From the NCBI GenBank assembly GCA_039029915.1, contig JBCCFD010000489.1, forward strand, positions 1-5,805: DNA of 5,805 bases, in the 5' to 3' direction. Both the position numbers and the translations under genes were made by a program. Positions 4,962 through 5,805 of this stretch are shown here, one piece after another (the first letter of the stretch is position 1; each line of letters begins with the position of its first letter). The notes beneath the pieces are model-generated. The model did not search any database. It had not been told where the DNA came from and was given only the letters and a program-made list of their open reading frames with translations. The DNA comes from QQUD01 sp039029915 (GTDB lineage Bacteria > Chloroflexota > Anaerolineae > Promineifilales > Promineifilaceae).

Positions 4962-5805
4962 ATGCATAAATATCGTAAAACGCTTTATTGGTTCACACTG
5001 CTGTTTTTGGCTTTCGTACTCGTAGCCTGTGGTGGTGGTGATGATCCAGCCCCAGCAGATGAACCAGATACCACTGAGTCATCTGATTCATCCGATGAAG
5101 AAATGGATGAAGAAATGGACGAAGAGATGGATGAGGAAATGGATGAAGATGAAGGGTCTGCCGGCCTTTCCGCTTCTGACCTCGAAGATGAAGTCGCTGA
5201 GATTCGTTACATCAACTGGGACATCAACCAATTCCCAGCGTACGAAGAATGTGCTGCTAACTTCAACGAAATGAATCCAAATATCGTGGTCACCGTTGAA
5301 AACATCGGTTGGGGCGACTACTGGACCAACCTTCAAACTGAAATGGTGGCTGGCGGCGCTGCTGACGTCTTCACCAACCACCTCGCCAAATACCCAGAAT
5401 TTGTGAGCCTCGGCCAAATTTTGGACGTCCAACCTTGGGTTGAACGTGACAATGTTGACACCAGCATCTACCTCGGTGAACTCGAGCAGCTCTGGACACG
5501 TGATGGCGCTCGTTACGGTCTGCCAAAAGACTGGGACACCGTTGCCGTTATCTATGACAAAGATATGCTTGAAGCCGCTGGCGTTTCTGAAGAAGAACTC
5601 AACAGCGCCACATGGAACCCAGCAGACGGTGGTACCTTCGGCGAAATTATGGCCAAGTTAACCCTCGACTCTGCTGGCAACAACGCTTTGAGCGCTGACT
5701 TTGACGCTTCTGACATCGTTCAACATGGTTACGGTGCTGACTACCCAGGTTCTGGCGCTTACGGTCAAACCGTATTCTCAATGTTTGCTGCTTCTACCGG
5801 CTGGA
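4962..5805 (+). CDS. ABC sugar-binding lipoprotein, extracellular solute-binding family 1, C-terminus beyond window
   Basis: 281 residues are present; the gene runs off the right edge. Residues 1-22 form a lipoprotein signal peptide (basic start, hydrophobic core) ending in the lipobox Leu20-Val21-Ala22-Cys23, so the mature protein is anchored by a lipid on Cys23. Residues 27-65 are a disordered acidic linker containing DEEM repeats. The folded domain starts near residue 76 (EIRYINWDI) and shows the family 1 (MalE/UgpB-like) pattern: a FNEMNP helix after the first strand, ADVFT, and YGLPKDWDTVAVIYDKDML. It should capture a carbohydrate outside the membrane and deliver it to the two upstream permeases. 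AAGGAG (4949-4954) lies 7 bases before the ATG. All five Arg codons are CGT, and Asn is mostly AAC, suggesting strong expression. Ligand unknown. Confidence 0.93.
   Translation, partial: MHKYRKTLYWFTLLFLAFVLVACGGGDDPAPADEPDTTESSDSSDEEMDEEMDEEMDEEMDEDEGSAGLSASDLEDEVAEIRYINWDINQFPAYEECAANFNEMNPNIVVTVENIGWGDYWTNLQTEMVAGGAADVFTNHLAKYPEFVSLGQILDVQPWVERDNVDTSIYLGELEQLWTRDGARYGLPKDWDTVAVIYDKDMLEAAGVSEEELNSATWNPADGGTFGEIMAKLTLDSAGNNALSADFDASDIVQHGYGADYPGSGAYGQTVFSMFAASTGW
5094..5150 (+). repeat. 12-base tandem repeat encoding Asp-Glu-Glu-Met units
   Basis: Four complete 12-base units (5094-5105, 5106-5117, 5118-5129, 5130-5141) are followed by a partial one. Units 1 and 2 are identical (gatgaagaaatg); units 3 and 4 differ only at silent third positions. 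They encode residues 45-60, DEEM four times, within the acidic linker of the binding lipoprotein. The silent changes argue that the peptide pattern is kept by selection, not only by recent slippage. Confidence 0.85.

Noticed and set aside
5094..5150. The 12-base tandem repeat as a CRISPR-like array
   Set aside because: Units are contiguous without spacers, in frame, and encode the acidic linker of a lipoprotein.

Overview
The window holds two oppositely oriented transcription units that share a 252-base regulatory gap. Base composition is close to balanced, slightly AT-rich, and every gene uses ordinary bacterial signals (Shine-Dalgarno sites, sigma70-like promoters, a lipoprotein signal peptide). 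My best guess for the host is an environmental Chloroflexota-like bacterium. This rests on the lipoprotein sugar-binding protein with a long acidic linker and on the general look of the permeases. It is a low-confidence inference, and nothing in the window fixes the phylum.

Left half (bases 1-2681, all on the minus strand). Read leftwards the order is a MarR-family regulator, a two-domain VOC/ring-cleaving dioxygenase, an alpha/beta-hydrolase of the phospholipase/carboxylesterase type, and the first 129 codons of another VOC-fold protein cut by the window edge. Regulator, dioxygenase and hydrolase in this order match the mhqR-mhqE-mhqD quinone/hydroquinone stress operon known from Firmicutes (mhqRED of Staphylococcus, and the mhq genes of Bacillus). 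The likely job is sensing of quinone-like electrophiles, ring opening of hydroquinones, and hydrolysis of the products or related esters.

Central gap (2682-2933). The left side carries an inverted repeat over the -35 box of the regulator's own promoter, and the spacing suggests a leaderless transcript. The right side carries a near-consensus promoter (TTGACA-N17-CATAAT), then a 20-base LacI-type palindrome with an extra half-site. This points to repressor control of the transporter operon.

Right half (2934-5805, plus strand). Two MalF/MalG-type ABC sugar permeases are followed, after a 202-base spacer rich in inverted repeats, by a family 1 extracellular solute-binding lipoprotein that runs off the window. 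The order permease-permease-binding protein is less usual than binding protein first. No ATPase or regulator gene lies in the window. The binding protein has a Met-punctuated acidic tandem repeat (DEEM units) between its lipid anchor and the folded domain.

The signal least explained by the genes is the octamer palindrome ACGGCCGT. It occurs six times in the first 2.99 kb, in five different genes and in two reading frames, against about 0.1 expected by chance in the whole window.
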